The translations under genes were made by a program, and so were the position numbers. A stretch of DNA of 64,000 nt from Saccharothrix sp. (GTDB taxonomy: Bacteria > Actinomycetota > Actinomycetes > Mycobacteriales > Pseudonocardiaceae), in contig NZ_JAPSLK010000030.1 in the NCBI RefSeq assembly GCF_031180885.1, positions 34,099-98,098 of the forward strand, read 5' to 3'. The notes below the pieces were generated by a model. The model was not told the DNA's origin and ran no database searches. It saw only the letters and a list, made by a program, of their open reading frames with translations. This document shows, piece by piece, positions 37,654-46,544 of this stretch. The number at the start of each line of letters is the position of its first letter. Positions within the stretch are counted from its first letter, which is position 1.

Positions 37654-38928
37654 TCAGGCGGCCGTGGGGATCGGGGTGGTGGGGTGGGCGGGGGCCAGGG
37701 ATTCCCTTGTGGGTTCCGGGGGGAGGTCCCTGGCGAGTTTGCGGATGTTGCGGGCGTTCGACTCCAGGATGTCGATCGGTTCCAGGGTCGAGCCCAGGAC
37801 GATGGGGGTCGTGTGGGCCGCTGCGTCGATGTTGGCCAGCGCCGTGGGCAGGCAGCGGGGGAACAGGGAGCGGATGAACCGGGACTGCTGGCGGGCTCGG
37901 CGGGTGCTGGAGAACGGGTGCTTCCAGTCGACGTCGGACAGGCGGACTCGGTTGGCGCGGAGGAGGGTTCGGCGGAAGGTGCGCCACGGGACCGTCCGCA
38001 GGTTGAAGCGCGCGGCCAGGTCGGCGTTGGTGACCGGGGTGACCGGGTACGTGATGGCGCGCGGGGACTCCGAGAGGGCGTTGTCGAGGACCGTGCGGGC
38101 CAGGACGTCGCCTGCCACCATGGGGATCCTCGCCTCGGACTCCCACGTCTGGCCCTGCTGCACCATGTGCCAGATCATGTTCCAGAACGAGTACTCCATC
38201 CCGGGGTCCTTGAACGACGTCAGCGGACCACCCAGCGCGAACGGCGCCTGGTACAGGTGGATCGGCACGCCGTCCCGGTTCGCGCGCAGTGCCAAGTGCT
38301 TCACCACGAACTTCATCCGGCTGTAGCCCTGGAAGAAGAAGCTCTTGCGGTGGAAGTCGCGCAGCGACCGGTACACCTCGCTGCCCACCGAGCCGATCAC
38401 GTGCAGCGTCTTGAACCGCTTGGTCAGGCAGAACTCCGCCAGCGCCACCGTCGGCACGACCTTCTCCGCGCGGTACCGCGAGTACGGGTACTCGTGCGTC
38501 GTGGCGCCGGCACCGTCGACGACCACGTCGACCGACGTCAGCAGCTCCTCGTAACGGGCGTCGTCCAAGCCCAGCTGCGGCTCGACGTACCCCGCCTCGA
38601 AGACCACCAGCTTGTCCATGGCGGGCAGCGCCATCTTGTACTTGCGGGCCGTGCGGGCGATGCGGGCCTCGCCGGTCTGGTCGCCCTTGGGGCGGACGAG
38701 GGCGTAGACCTTGCCGACGCGGTCGTCGAGGAGCAGTTCGCGCAGCAGGTGCATGCCGACGAAACCGTTGGCGCCCAGCAGGAGCACGGTCTTGCGCTCG
38801 CCGGCGGGGCGGCGGGGCAGGGAACGGGCGACCGTTGTCGGGTCGGCCGAGTACTCCAGGGTGATCTTGCTCGGGTCACCGGTTCGCAGGGCTTGGTAGT
38901 CGCTGTTGTGTCGCAGGGAGATGCGCAT
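37654..38928 (-). CDS. Stand-alone thioester reductase / SDR-type NAD(P)-binding protein
   Basis: 424 residues from ATG at 38928. Extended-SDR fold of the NAD_binding_4/thioester-reductase family: GANGFVGMHLLREL (nucleotide loop), VDGAGATTHEYPYSRY, IGSVGSE, and GYSRMKF giving the YxxxK pair. Such proteins reduce carrier- or CoA-bound acyl thioesters to aldehydes or alcohols. The C-terminal ~130 residues are basic and unrecognised. It follows the AMP-ligase and ACP genes (47-bp gap), so it probably reduces the acid those two activate and hold. Confidence 0.8.
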   Translation of the reverse strand: MRISLRHNSDYQALRTGDPSKITLEYSADPTTVARSLPRRPAGERKTVLLLGANGFVGMHLLRELLLDDRVGKVYALVRPKGDQTGEARIARTARKYKMALPAMDKLVVFEAGYVEPQLGLDDARYEELLTSVDVVVDGAGATTHEYPYSRYRAEKVVPTVALAEFCLTKRFKTLHVIGSVGSEVYRSLRDFHRKSFFFQGYSRMKFVVKHLALRANRDGVPIHLYQAPFALGGPLTSFKDPGMEYSFWNMIWHMVQQGQTWESEARIPMVAGDVLARTVLDNALSESPRAITYPVTPVTNADLAARFNLRTVPWRTFRRTLLRANRVRLSDVDWKHPFSSTRRARQQSRFIRSLFPRCLPTALANIDAAAHTTPIVLGSTLEPIDILESNARNIRKLARDLPPEPTRESLAPAHPTTPIPTAA

Positions 38929-38975
38929 GGTCTCCGCCTGTCGTGGGGAAGGTGGTAGGGGCTTTCCGCAGGCGG

Positions 38976-40514
38976 CTAGGCCACGCGGCGGTCGAGGTGC
39001 TGCCAGAACCGCTCCCTCAGGTCGCGGCGGAGGACCTTGCCGCTGGGGTTGCGGGGCAGCGCGTCGAGCAGCTCGTAGCTCGACGGGAGCTTGAAGTCGG
39101 CGATGCGTCCCCGGAGGAAGCCGGTCATAGCACGCGTGTCCGGGGAAGTGCCGGCGCGGGGGACCACGAAGCAGTGGACGACCTCGCCCCAGTGGGGGCT
39201 CGGGACACCGACGGCGGCGACTTCGAGGACGTCCGGGTGGGCGGCCAGGGCGTTCTCGATCTCCGCCGGGTAGACGTTCTCGCCCGCCACGATGATCGTG
39301 TCCTTGATGCGGTCCTGGATGAACAGGTAGCCGTCGTCCAGGAAGCCGGCGTCGCCGGTGTGCAGCCAGCCGTCCACCAGGGTTTCGGCCGTTGCCTCGG
39401 GGAGGCCCCAGTACTCGAGCATCGCGGCCGGTGAACGGAGGCACACCTCGCCCACCGCGCCGGGCGGCAGGATGTCGCCGTCCTCGTCCACGATCTTGAT
39501 GTCCACGCCGGGGTACGGCCGGCCGGCGGCCCGCATCCGGGGGCTGCCCACGACGTGCTCGGACGGCGGCAGGCACACGGCGGTGTTGCCGCTCTCGGAC
39601 AAGCCGTAGATCTGGGCCAGCTCGCAGTCGAACGTGTCCAGGCACCGCGCCAGCAGCGCCTCGGAGATCGGCGACCCGCCGTAGACGACCTTGCGCAGCG
39701 TGGCGAAGTCCTCGCGCTTGGGCCGCGGCGGGGCGAGCATCATCTGCATCTGCGCCGGCACCATGCACGCCGTGGTGATCCCCAGCTCCCGCACCAGCCG
39801 GACGGCCTGGTTGCCCGCGAACACCGGCACCGACACCATCGTGATGCCCGCGCCGAACCCCTGGATCGACCACCACAGCCCGCCGATGTGGAAGCCGGGG
39901 ATGCCGATGAGGCTGATGTCGTCGGCCCGCCAGTCGATCCAGTCCAGCCCCGCCGAGGCCAGCGCGGCCTTCACCGCGAAGAAGCTGCGGTGCGCCAGCA
40001 CGACGCCCTTGGGGTTGCCGGTGGTGCCGCTCGTGTAGACCTGCGCGACGGGGTGGTCCTGGTCGAAGACGGGGTCGCTGTCGGTGTCGTCCGTGCCGCG
40101 CCACTCGGGCAGGGAAGCGATGGGGACGACGTGTCGCAGCCGCGGCAGCCCCGGGAGGTCCGCGGTGGCGTCGTCGGTGAACAGGACGGTCGAGGCCGAG
40201 TCCAGCAGGATGTGGTGGATCTCGGCGGGCGTCAGCCGCCAGTTGATCGGCACCACCACCGCGCCCGCGATGGCGCAGGCGAACAGCACCTCGTAGTACC
40301 GCTCGGACTCCTTGCCCAGGTACGCGACGCGGTCGCCGGGCCGGACGCCGTGCGCGCGCAGGGCGTTGGCGGTGCGGTTGCTCCACGTCGCCAGCTCACC
40401 GTAGGTGACCCGGCGGTCCTCGCAGATCACGGCCACGTGGTCGGGCCGCTGCCACCCGTGGAACCCGATGACGTCGTAGACGGTGCGCAGGTTGGCGTAG
40501 AACGTCCCGTTCAT
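38976..40514 (-). CDS. AMP-dependent acyl ligase (acyl-CoA/acyl-ACP synthetase)
   Basis: 512 residues from ATG at 40514, ATGA overlap with the ACP gene. ANL superfamily motifs: YTSGTTGNPKGVVLAH (P-loop), YGLSESGNT, WLHTGDAGF, DRIKDTIIVAGENVYPAEIE and the C-terminal catalytic lysine in NPSGKVLRR. It activates a carboxylic acid as acyl-AMP, most likely loading the ACP encoded immediately before it. The acid is not predictable; fatty and aromatic acids are both possible. Confidence 0.9.
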   Translation of the reverse strand: MNGTFYANLRTVYDVIGFHGWQRPDHVAVICEDRRVTYGELATWSNRTANALRAHGVRPGDRVAYLGKESERYYEVLFACAIAGAVVVPINWRLTPAEIHHILLDSASTVLFTDDATADLPGLPRLRHVVPIASLPEWRGTDDTDSDPVFDQDHPVAQVYTSGTTGNPKGVVLAHRSFFAVKAALASAGLDWIDWRADDISLIGIPGFHIGGLWWSIQGFGAGITMVSVPVFAGNQAVRLVRELGITTACMVPAQMQMMLAPPRPKREDFATLRKVVYGGSPISEALLARCLDTFDCELAQIYGLSESGNTAVCLPPSEHVVGSPRMRAAGRPYPGVDIKIVDEDGDILPPGAVGEVCLRSPAAMLEYWGLPEATAETLVDGWLHTGDAGFLDDGYLFIQDRIKDTIIVAGENVYPAEIENALAAHPDVLEVAAVGVPSPHWGEVVHCFVVPRAGTSPDTRAMTGFLRGRIADFKLPSSYELLDALPRNPSGKVLRRDLRERFWQHLDRRVA

Positions 40515-40741
40515 GCCGCCGCCTCCGCCAGCATCTCGACTATCGCCCGCTCGGACACCAGTTCGGGCACCAGCGCCGGGTCCACCTCGACGCCGAACTC
40601 CTGCTCCAGCGCCAACACGAGCTGCACCTGGCGCAGGGAGGTCCACCCCGGCAGGGTGTCCGGGTCGAGCCGCGCGGGCAGCTCGTCCGGGTGGACCGAG
40701 AACACCGATGCGATCACGTCGCGGACGCGCCCCTCGATCAT
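40511..40741 (-). CDS. Acyl carrier protein
   Basis: 76 residues from ATG at 40741. Four-helix ACP pattern with GWTSLRQVQLVLALEQEFG; the serine of TSL (instead of DSL) is the expected phosphopantetheine site. First gene of a coupled ACP/ligase/reductase operon, divergent from the LuxR regulator, with two GGTAATCG motifs in the gap. Probably carries the acid activated by the ligase. Confidence 0.85.
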   Translation of the reverse strand: MIEGRVRDVIASVFSVHPDELPARLDPDTLPGWTSLRQVQLVLALEQEFGVEVDPALVPELVSERAIVEMLAEAAA

Positions 40742-40797
40742 GCGGACTCCATTCACGCCTGATTTCCCGCTGTGCCGTCGCGGCGATCCAAACAAAC

Positions 40798-40878
40798 CCG
40801 GGTAATCGCCGGGGAAGTCGGGCGCGGCCGATTCCGCCCATTTTCCGGTAATCGCGGGGGGCAATGCGGGGTAAGGGG
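40798..40878. promoter_or_regulatory. Repeated GGTAATCG/GGGG motifs between ACP and LuxR genes
   Basis: CCGGGTAATCGCCGGGG (40798-40814) and CCGGTAATCGCGGGGGG (40845-40861), the second followed by GCGGGGTAAGG. The spacing of centres is 47 bp. The 33707-33725 site upstream of the GNAT operon is similar. Candidate binding sites for the adjacent LuxR protein. Confidence 0.4.
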
Positions 40879-40900
40879 TGTTGAGCGGCCGGGGAACCGA

Positions 40901-42631
40901 ATGCACGATGGCCGTGTGCGGTACGGGGAAAGCGACTCCGGGAGTGCGCCGGCGGGGGTCGGCGACGACCTCGCGCGCGTGCGGGACCGGCTGCGCGGCA
41001 CACCCGGCGCGTGGACGTTGGCGCAGGTGGCGGCGGTGGTGGGGCGGACGTGCCGGGTCGCGGACCTCGCCGAGCTGACCGGGCAGCGGGTCGTGCAGCT
41101 GCTGGGGGCGGTGGACGCGTTGCTGGACGCGGAGGTCCTGGAGTGGGCCGGTGACGACCTGCGGTTCCGGCGCGAGTCGGTGTGGTCGGCGGTGCTGGGG
41201 GCGATGCCCCGGGTGCTGCGGGACGCGGTGACCGCCGACTGCGACCGGCTGCTGGGGCGGCGGGTCGCGGGGGACCGGTCGGCCGACGAGTTGACCCGGT
41301 CGCTGGCCTTGGTGCGCGCGGCGCTGGCCCGGCCCGGAGCTGCCCGGTACGCCGACGACCTGCACGGGCTGCTCGGGAACTTGTTGCTGCTCAAGGGGGA
41401 CGCGACCGCCGCGCGAGCCGCTGCCGAGCGGGTGCAGCCGGCCGGGCCGGGGAGGCTGGCCGACGAGGCGACGGGGACTCGGCTCGCCGCGCTGGCCCTG
41501 GCCGGTGATCGGCGGGCGGAGACGGCGGCGGAGGCCGTGCTGGCCGCCGACCGGCAGGTGCTCGCCCGCGATCACCAGCAAAGTGCGGATGTTCCGGCGG
41601 GGGCGCGTGCGCCGGTCAGCGTCTCGGTGGCGGCGTTGGTGTTGTCCGAGCTGCGGTGGCGGCGGGGCATGGTGGCGGAGTCGTTGCACCTGGCCCGCGC
41701 GCACGAGAGCCGGGCGCCGCACTGGCGGCTGTGGCAACGGCTCGCGCTCGCCGACAAGCTGGGCAGCCTGCGCCGCCTCGACGAGGCCCACTCCCTGCTC
41801 CGCGCCACCCGCGACGACCTCGGCCCGCGCGAACGCGACTGCTACGAGGGCTGCGTGGACATCGTCGAAGCCGCCGTCCTGCTGGTCGCCGGCCGCCTCG
41901 ACGACGCCGCCGACCGAGCCGAACGCGGGCTCGCGGCCACCCGGAAAGCCGGTGTCCTGCTGCTGATCCCGCACGCCCTGGCGGTCCTGGCCGCGGTGGC
42001 ACTGCGCACTGGTGACGTCGACCGCGCGGCGACCCTGCTCGCCGAGCCCACCCCCGGCCACGCCGTCCGCTCCACCTTGCACGACTGGGTGTCGTTGCTG
42101 GTGACCGCCCGTCGCTACGGCCCGGAACGGGCCGCGGCCGCGGCCGCATCCACCGACCCCGTCCTCCTGCTCGCCGAACCGGCCGCCGCCGCGTGGCTGG
42201 TCCGCACCGCCACCGCCGCCGACGACCCGGACCTCGCCCGCCGCGTGGTGGCCGAGACCGCCCGCCTGGCCGCCGCGAACCCCGCCGTGCCCACGGTCGT
42301 GGCGGCCGCCGCGCACGCGAAAGCGTTGCTGGACAAGGACCCCGCCGCCCTGGCCGCGGTCGTGCACGTCGACCCCCGGGCCGCCGCGCTGGCCCGGCGC
42401 GACCTCGCCGACCTGGGCGAACCGACCGAGACGAGCCCGGCCTGGGACACGTTCAGCGGGGTCGAGCGGGCCATCGCGCGGCTGGTCGCGGAGGGCATGA
42501 CCAACCGGCAGATCGCGACCCGCGTCCGGCTGTCCCCGCACACGGTGAACTACCACTTGCGCGGCCTGTTCCGCCGCCTGGGCATCTCCTCGCGCGCCGA
42601 ACTCGTCCGGCACGTCCCCGCGATGGCCTGA
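40901..42631 (+). CDS. LuxR-family regulator without N-terminal ATPase, likely cluster-situated
   Basis: 576 residues from ATG at 40901 (GTG at 40916 also possible). The C-terminus is a LuxR helix-turn-helix (LVAEGMTNRQIATRVRLSPHTVNYHLRGLFRRLGI). The rest is helical repeats with no Walker A or B, like the tail of a LAL regulator that has lost its AAA/STAND part; the N-terminal ~130 residues resemble a winged-helix part of such proteins. Its position between the ACP operon and the NRPS operon suggests control of both. Confidence 0.82.
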   Translation: MHDGRVRYGESDSGSAPAGVGDDLARVRDRLRGTPGAWTLAQVAAVVGRTCRVADLAELTGQRVVQLLGAVDALLDAEVLEWAGDDLRFRRESVWSAVLGAMPRVLRDAVTADCDRLLGRRVAGDRSADELTRSLALVRAALARPGAARYADDLHGLLGNLLLLKGDATAARAAAERVQPAGPGRLADEATGTRLAALALAGDRRAETAAEAVLAADRQVLARDHQQSADVPAGARAPVSVSVAALVLSELRWRRGMVAESLHLARAHESRAPHWRLWQRLALADKLGSLRRLDEAHSLLRATRDDLGPRERDCYEGCVDIVEAAVLLVAGRLDDAADRAERGLAATRKAGVLLLIPHALAVLAAVALRTGDVDRAATLLAEPTPGHAVRSTLHDWVSLLVTARRYGPERAAAAAASTDPVLLLAEPAAAAWLVRTATAADDPDLARRVVAETARLAAANPAVPTVVAAAAHAKALLDKDPAALAAVVHVDPRAAALARRDLADLGEPTETSPAWDTFSGVERAIARLVAEGMTNRQIATRVRLSPHTVNYHLRGLFRRLGISSRAELVRHVPAMA

Positions 42632-42670
42632 CAGTTCCGCGGAAAAGCCCTTCGCCGGCCGCGTCCAAGT

Positions 42671-42692
42671 GCAATTCCAGCGCAATTCCAGC
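42671..42692. promoter_or_regulatory. 11-bp direct repeat upstream of the NRPS operon
   Basis: GCAATTCCAGC occurs twice in tandem (42671-42681, 42682-42692), an 11-bp period that puts both on one DNA face. It lies 140-165 bp before the NRPS start and may be a regulator site. Confidence 0.4.
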
Positions 42693-42703
42693 GCGCCCCG
42701 CCG

Positions 42704-42721
42704 ACTACTCTGATGAGTAGT
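42704..42721. promoter_or_regulatory. 18-bp palindrome upstream of the NRPS operon
   Basis: ACTACTC-TGAT-GAGTAGT is a perfect 7-bp inverted repeat with a 4-bp spacer, 113 bp before the NRPS start codon. Operator-like; no stem-tail of a terminator follows. Confidence 0.5.
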
Positions 42722-42833
42722 GGACCGTGCGGGAACCCGATCCGAGGATGGCTCGTTCTGGTAGTCGGGGGAACCGGAGTCCGTCGGTAATGTCGGCGTC
42801 ATCGAGAAATTCGGCGGCACCCCGAGGGAACCC

Positions 42834-45803
42834 ATGAACATCCGTAGGCAATCGCGTGTCCACGAACTGTTCGCCGCCCGTGCCGCGTCCCAGCCCGACC
42901 GGGCGGCGGTCGTCCACGGCGACGCGACGACCACCTACGGGGAGCTGGAGCGCCGCGCGAACGGCCTCGCCCGCTTCCTCGTCGGCCGGGGCACCGGCCC
43001 CGACTCGGTCGTCATGGTCCACCTGGAGCGCTCGGTCGACGCGATCGTGAGCCTCCTGGCCGTCTGGAAGGCCGGCGCCGCGTACCTGCCGGTCGAGCCG
43101 AGCGCGCCGGACGGGCGCGTCGAGGCGTTCGTGAAGGAGACCGGCTGCGGTGTCGTGCTGACCCACGACGTCGCCCGCTTCGCCGACCTGCCCGTCACGG
43201 CGGTCACCCCGGACTCCGGGACGGACACCGCGTCCCCGTTGCCGGTCGCGGTGCACGCCGCCGACGCCGCGTACATCATCTACACCTCCGGGTCGACGGG
43301 CACGCCCAAAGGCGTCGTGGTCGAGCACGGGTCGCTGAGCTACCTGTGCGCGGAACTCGAAGGCGTCTACGGCATCACGCCCGACGACAACGTCCTCCAG
43401 TTCGGCGCGCTGTCCTTCGACACGTCCATCGAGCAGATCACGACCGCGCTGCTGGCCGGCGCGACCCTCGTGCTGCCGGAGACCGTGTGGGCGCCCAGCG
43501 AACTGCCGGAACGCCTGCGCCACCACGGGATCACCGTCATGGATTTGACCCCGGCGTACTGGCGGCGGTTCCTGTCGGAGGTCGAGCGCGGCGCGGGCGA
43601 GCTGCCGGTGCGGCTGGTCGTCGTCGGCGGCGAGGCGGTCAACGCCGAGGACTGCCGGCTCGCGCTGGACCTCATGCCGGGCGTGCGGCTGGTCAACGCC
43701 TACGGGCTCACCGAGACCACGATCACCTCGTGCGTCGCGGACCTCACCGCCGACGTCCTGCCGGAGCGCGGCGCGGCCCCGGTCGGCAAACCCCTGCCCG
43801 GCACCGAAGTGCACATCCTCGACGAGCACGGCAACCCCGCGCAGCGCGGCGAGATCCACATCGGCGGGCGGGGCGTTGCTCGTGGCTACCTCACCGAGGA
43901 CGCCGACCACCGCTTCCGGTCCACCCCGCACGGAAGGGTGTTCCGCACCGGCGACCTGGGCGCGTGGACCGCCGACGGCAGCGTCGAGGTGCTGGGCCGC
44001 ATCGACCGCCAGCTCAAGATCCGCGGCTTCCGCGTCGAGCCCGGCGAGGTCGAGACGACGCTGGCCGCGCACGACGCCGTCGACACCGTCGCCGTCACCG
44101 CCTACGAGAGCAACGGCCAGAAGCGCCTCGCCGCCTACTACACGTCCTCCCGGCCCGTGGACGCCAAGGAGCTGCGCGAGTTCACCGGCCGCCACCTGCC
44201 CGACTACATGGTGCCCACGGCGTTCGTCGCCGTGCCCGAGCTGCCGCTGAAGACCAACGGCAAGGTCGACCTCGCCGCCCTGCCCGTGCCCGAGACCACC
44301 CGGACGACCGCGGACGACGGTCCGGTGGACCTGGTGGAGCGCGGTGTGGCGCGGCTGTGGCGGCAGGTGCTCAAGGTGGACCGGGTCGCCGCCGACGACA
44401 ACTTCTTCGAGCTGGGCGGCAACTCCATCCTCGCCGCCGAGCTGATGGCCAAGGTCCGCGGCTCGCTGGGCGTGCTGATCACCCAGGTCCGCCCGCTGAT
44501 CCGGCTGCTGCTGGAGGACGCCACCCTGCGCAGCTTCGCGCGTGCCGTGCGGGCCGCCCGCGAGGGCACCCTGGCCGGCGACGACACCCGCCGCAAGGTC
44601 GACTTCGCGGCCGAGTCGGCGCTGGACGTCGAGATCCGCCGGGACGTCGAGGACTCCGCCAACTGGCAGGACCCGCGGCACGTCTTCCTCACCGGCGCGA
44701 CCGGTTTCCTCGGCGTCTACCTGCTGCGGGAACTGCTGGAGAAGACCGACGCCACCGTGCACTGCCTGGTCCGCGCGGACGACCCCGACCACGGCCTGAA
44801 CCGCTTGCAGGCCAACGCCGTGCACTACTTCGGCGACGACCTCGGCCGGTTCCGGTCGCGGATCACGGCCGTCCCCGGCGACCTGGGCGAGCCCGGCCTG
44901 GGTCTGTCCGAAGAGGACTTCGACCGGCTGGCCCGCACGGTGGACGTCATCCACCACCCGGGCGGCCGGGTCAACTTCATCTACCCGTACTCGCACATGA
45001 AGCCCGCCAACGTCGACGGCACCCGCGAGATCATCCGGATGGCCGCGCGGCACCGCAACATCCCGGTGCACTACACGTCCACCATGGCGGTCATCGCGGG
45101 CTTCGGCACCGCCGGCATCCGGCACGTCACCGAGACCACTCCGTTGGGCTACGCGGACCACCTGTCCGTGGGGTACGTGGAGAGCAAGTGGGTCGCGGAA
45201 GCGTTGCTGCGGAAGGCTTCCGAGCAGGGGCTGCCGGTCGCGGTGTACCGGGCGGCGGACATCTCCGGCGACCGGGTCAACGGTGCGTGGAACATCGCCA
45301 CCGAGATGTGCGCGATGAAGAAGTTCGTGGTGGACACCGGGACCGCGCCGATCGCCGAGTTGCCGCTGGACTACACCCCGGTGGACGTGTTCGCGGCGGC
45401 GGTCGCGCACATCGCCGGGAAGTCGTTGCCCGCCGGGGAGGTCTACCACCTCACCAACGCGGGCAAGGTCAACATCTCGGTGCTGGTGGACCGGCTGCGG
45501 GCGCACGGGCACGACGTGCGCGAGGTGTCGTGGAGCGAGTGGCTGGACGAGATGGTGCGCGTCGCCGTCGAACAGCCCGACCACCCGATGACCCCGTTCG
45601 CGCCGCTGTTCATCGACCGGTGCGCCGCCGGGTCCATGAGCGTGGCCGAGATGTACCTGGAGACCACGTTCCCGGTGTTCACCCAGACCAACGTGACCGA
45701 GGCGCTGCGCGGCAGCGGCATCGAGATCCCGCCGGTCGACGCGGCCATGCTGGACCGCTACATCGGCTACCTCACCGCCATCGAGTTCCTCGGGGCGGCG
45801 TGA
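42834..45803 (+). CDS. Single-module NRPS: adenylation, carrier and thioester reductase (A-T-R)
   Basis: 989 residues from ATG at 42834. A domain ~10-500 (YTSGSTGTPKGVVVEHG, NAYGLTETT, GRIDRQLKIRGFRVEPGE, LKTNGKVDLAAL). Carrier domain with FFELGGNSIL (Ser531). R domain ~615-985 with TGATGFLG and the Tyr781-Lys785 pair in YVESK. There is no condensation domain. Aligned by eye to GrsA, the substrate code reads D-T-E-D-V-V-A-I-T-K; Glu at position 239 and Asp at 278 suggest a basic amino acid (Arg, Lys, Orn). It loads that residue and releases it reductively. The stop overlaps the next start as TGATG. Confidence 0.92.
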   Translation: MNIRRQSRVHELFAARAASQPDRAAVVHGDATTTYGELERRANGLARFLVGRGTGPDSVVMVHLERSVDAIVSLLAVWKAGAAYLPVEPSAPDGRVEAFVKETGCGVVLTHDVARFADLPVTAVTPDSGTDTASPLPVAVHAADAAYIIYTSGSTGTPKGVVVEHGSLSYLCAELEGVYGITPDDNVLQFGALSFDTSIEQITTALLAGATLVLPETVWAPSELPERLRHHGITVMDLTPAYWRRFLSEVERGAGELPVRLVVVGGEAVNAEDCRLALDLMPGVRLVNAYGLTETTITSCVADLTADVLPERGAAPVGKPLPGTEVHILDEHGNPAQRGEIHIGGRGVARGYLTEDADHRFRSTPHGRVFRTGDLGAWTADGSVEVLGRIDRQLKIRGFRVEPGEVETTLAAHDAVDTVAVTAYESNGQKRLAAYYTSSRPVDAKELREFTGRHLPDYMVPTAFVAVPELPLKTNGKVDLAALPVPETTRTTADDGPVDLVERGVARLWRQVLKVDRVAADDNFFELGGNSILAAELMAKVRGSLGVLITQVRPLIRLLLEDATLRSFARAVRAAREGTLAGDDTRRKVDFAAESALDVEIRRDVEDSANWQDPRHVFLTGATGFLGVYLLRELLEKTDATVHCLVRADDPDHGLNRLQANAVHYFGDDLGRFRSRITAVPGDLGEPGLGLSEEDFDRLARTVDVIHHPGGRVNFIYPYSHMKPANVDGTREIIRMAARHRNIPVHYTSTMAVIAGFGTAGIRHVTETTPLGYADHLSVGYVESKWVAEALLRKASEQGLPVAVYRAADISGDRVNGAWNIATEMCAMKKFVVDTGTAPIAELPLDYTPVDVFAAAVAHIAGKSLPAGEVYHLTNAGKVNISVLVDRLRAHGHDVREVSWSEWLDEMVRVAVEQPDHPMTPFAPLFIDRCAAGSMSVAEMYLETTFPVFTQTNVTEALRGSGIEIPPVDAAMLDRYIGYLTAIEFLGAA

Positions 45804-46537
45804 TGACCTGGGACTTCCTCGACCTGGCGGACGCGCCCGCCGAGGGTCCGGTGGCGTTCCGCGACGACCTGTCGCCGCAGACCCTCCTGGCCGCCTACCG
45901 GCACGGGCTGTACCCGTTCCCGGCGGACACCGAGGAGCAGAAGATCGTCAACGAGTTCGCGTACGGCGAGGTGCCCGCGCTGGGCGAAGACCCGTACGCG
46001 GTCGCGTGGTGCTCGCCCGACCCGCGCCCGGTGATCTTCGTGGACCGGCTGCGGGTGCAGCGCAGCCTGCGCCAGCAGCTGCGCAACAAGGTCGAGTGGA
46101 CCACGACTCTGAACGCGTGCTTCGAGCAGGTGGTGCTGCACTGCCGCGCCGGGCGGGAACCCCGGTGGCTCACCGACCGGCTGGTGCGGGGGTTGGTGGC
46201 GCTGCACGAGGCCGGGCACGCGCACAGCGTGGAGGTGTGGGAGGGCGACGAGCTGGTCGGCGGCACGTTCGGCGTGCGGATCGGCGGCGTGTTCAGCGCG
46301 GACTCCCAGTTCACCAGGCGCAGTGGCGCGGCGAAGGTCGCGGTGGCGTGCCTGGTGCGGCGGGTCGCGGAGAGCGGCGGCGTGGCGGTCGACGTCCAGC
46401 ACGACGGGGACCACGCGAAGCTCATCGGCGCGGTGCCGGTGCCGCGCGCGGAGTACCTGGCGTTGTTGCGCGACCACGGTTCGGCTTTCGGTGAGATGCC
46501 CACTGAGACGCTGCCCGCGCGCAGCCTGGCAGCGTGA
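45803..46537 (+). CDS. Leucyl/phenylalanyl-tRNA-protein transferase homologue in a biosynthetic operon
   Basis: 244 residues, ATG at 45803 sharing a base with the NRPS stop. The LFTR/GNAT-like fold is clear: WCSPDPRPVIF, HEAGHAHSVEVWEGDELVGG, DSQFTR and DVQHDGDHAKLIGAVPVPR. Housekeeping Aat adds Leu or Phe from tRNA to N-terminal Arg/Lys of proteins. The family's GES(M)FSR reads ADSQFTR here, so the conserved glutamate is replaced. Placed after an A-T-R NRPS predicted to load a basic residue, it probably aminoacylates the carrier-bound residue, replacing a condensation domain. Confidence 0.88.
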   Translation: MTWDFLDLADAPAEGPVAFRDDLSPQTLLAAYRHGLYPFPADTEEQKIVNEFAYGEVPALGEDPYAVAWCSPDPRPVIFVDRLRVQRSLRQQLRNKVEWTTTLNACFEQVVLHCRAGREPRWLTDRLVRGLVALHEAGHAHSVEVWEGDELVGGTFGVRIGGVFSADSQFTRRSGAAKVAVACLVRRVAESGGVAVDVQHDGDHAKLIGAVPVPRAEYLALLRDHGSAFGEMPTETLPARSLAA

Positions 46538-46544
46538 GGTCGAC

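Noticed and set aside
37489..38958. Plus-strand 489-residue frame opposite the reductase
   Set aside because: Composition is Gly/Arg/Val/Asp-rich shadow coding; the minus strand encodes a clear SDR.
42705..45584. 959-residue minus-strand frame opposite the NRPS
   Set aside because: A shadow of the high-GC NRPS gene; no motif.
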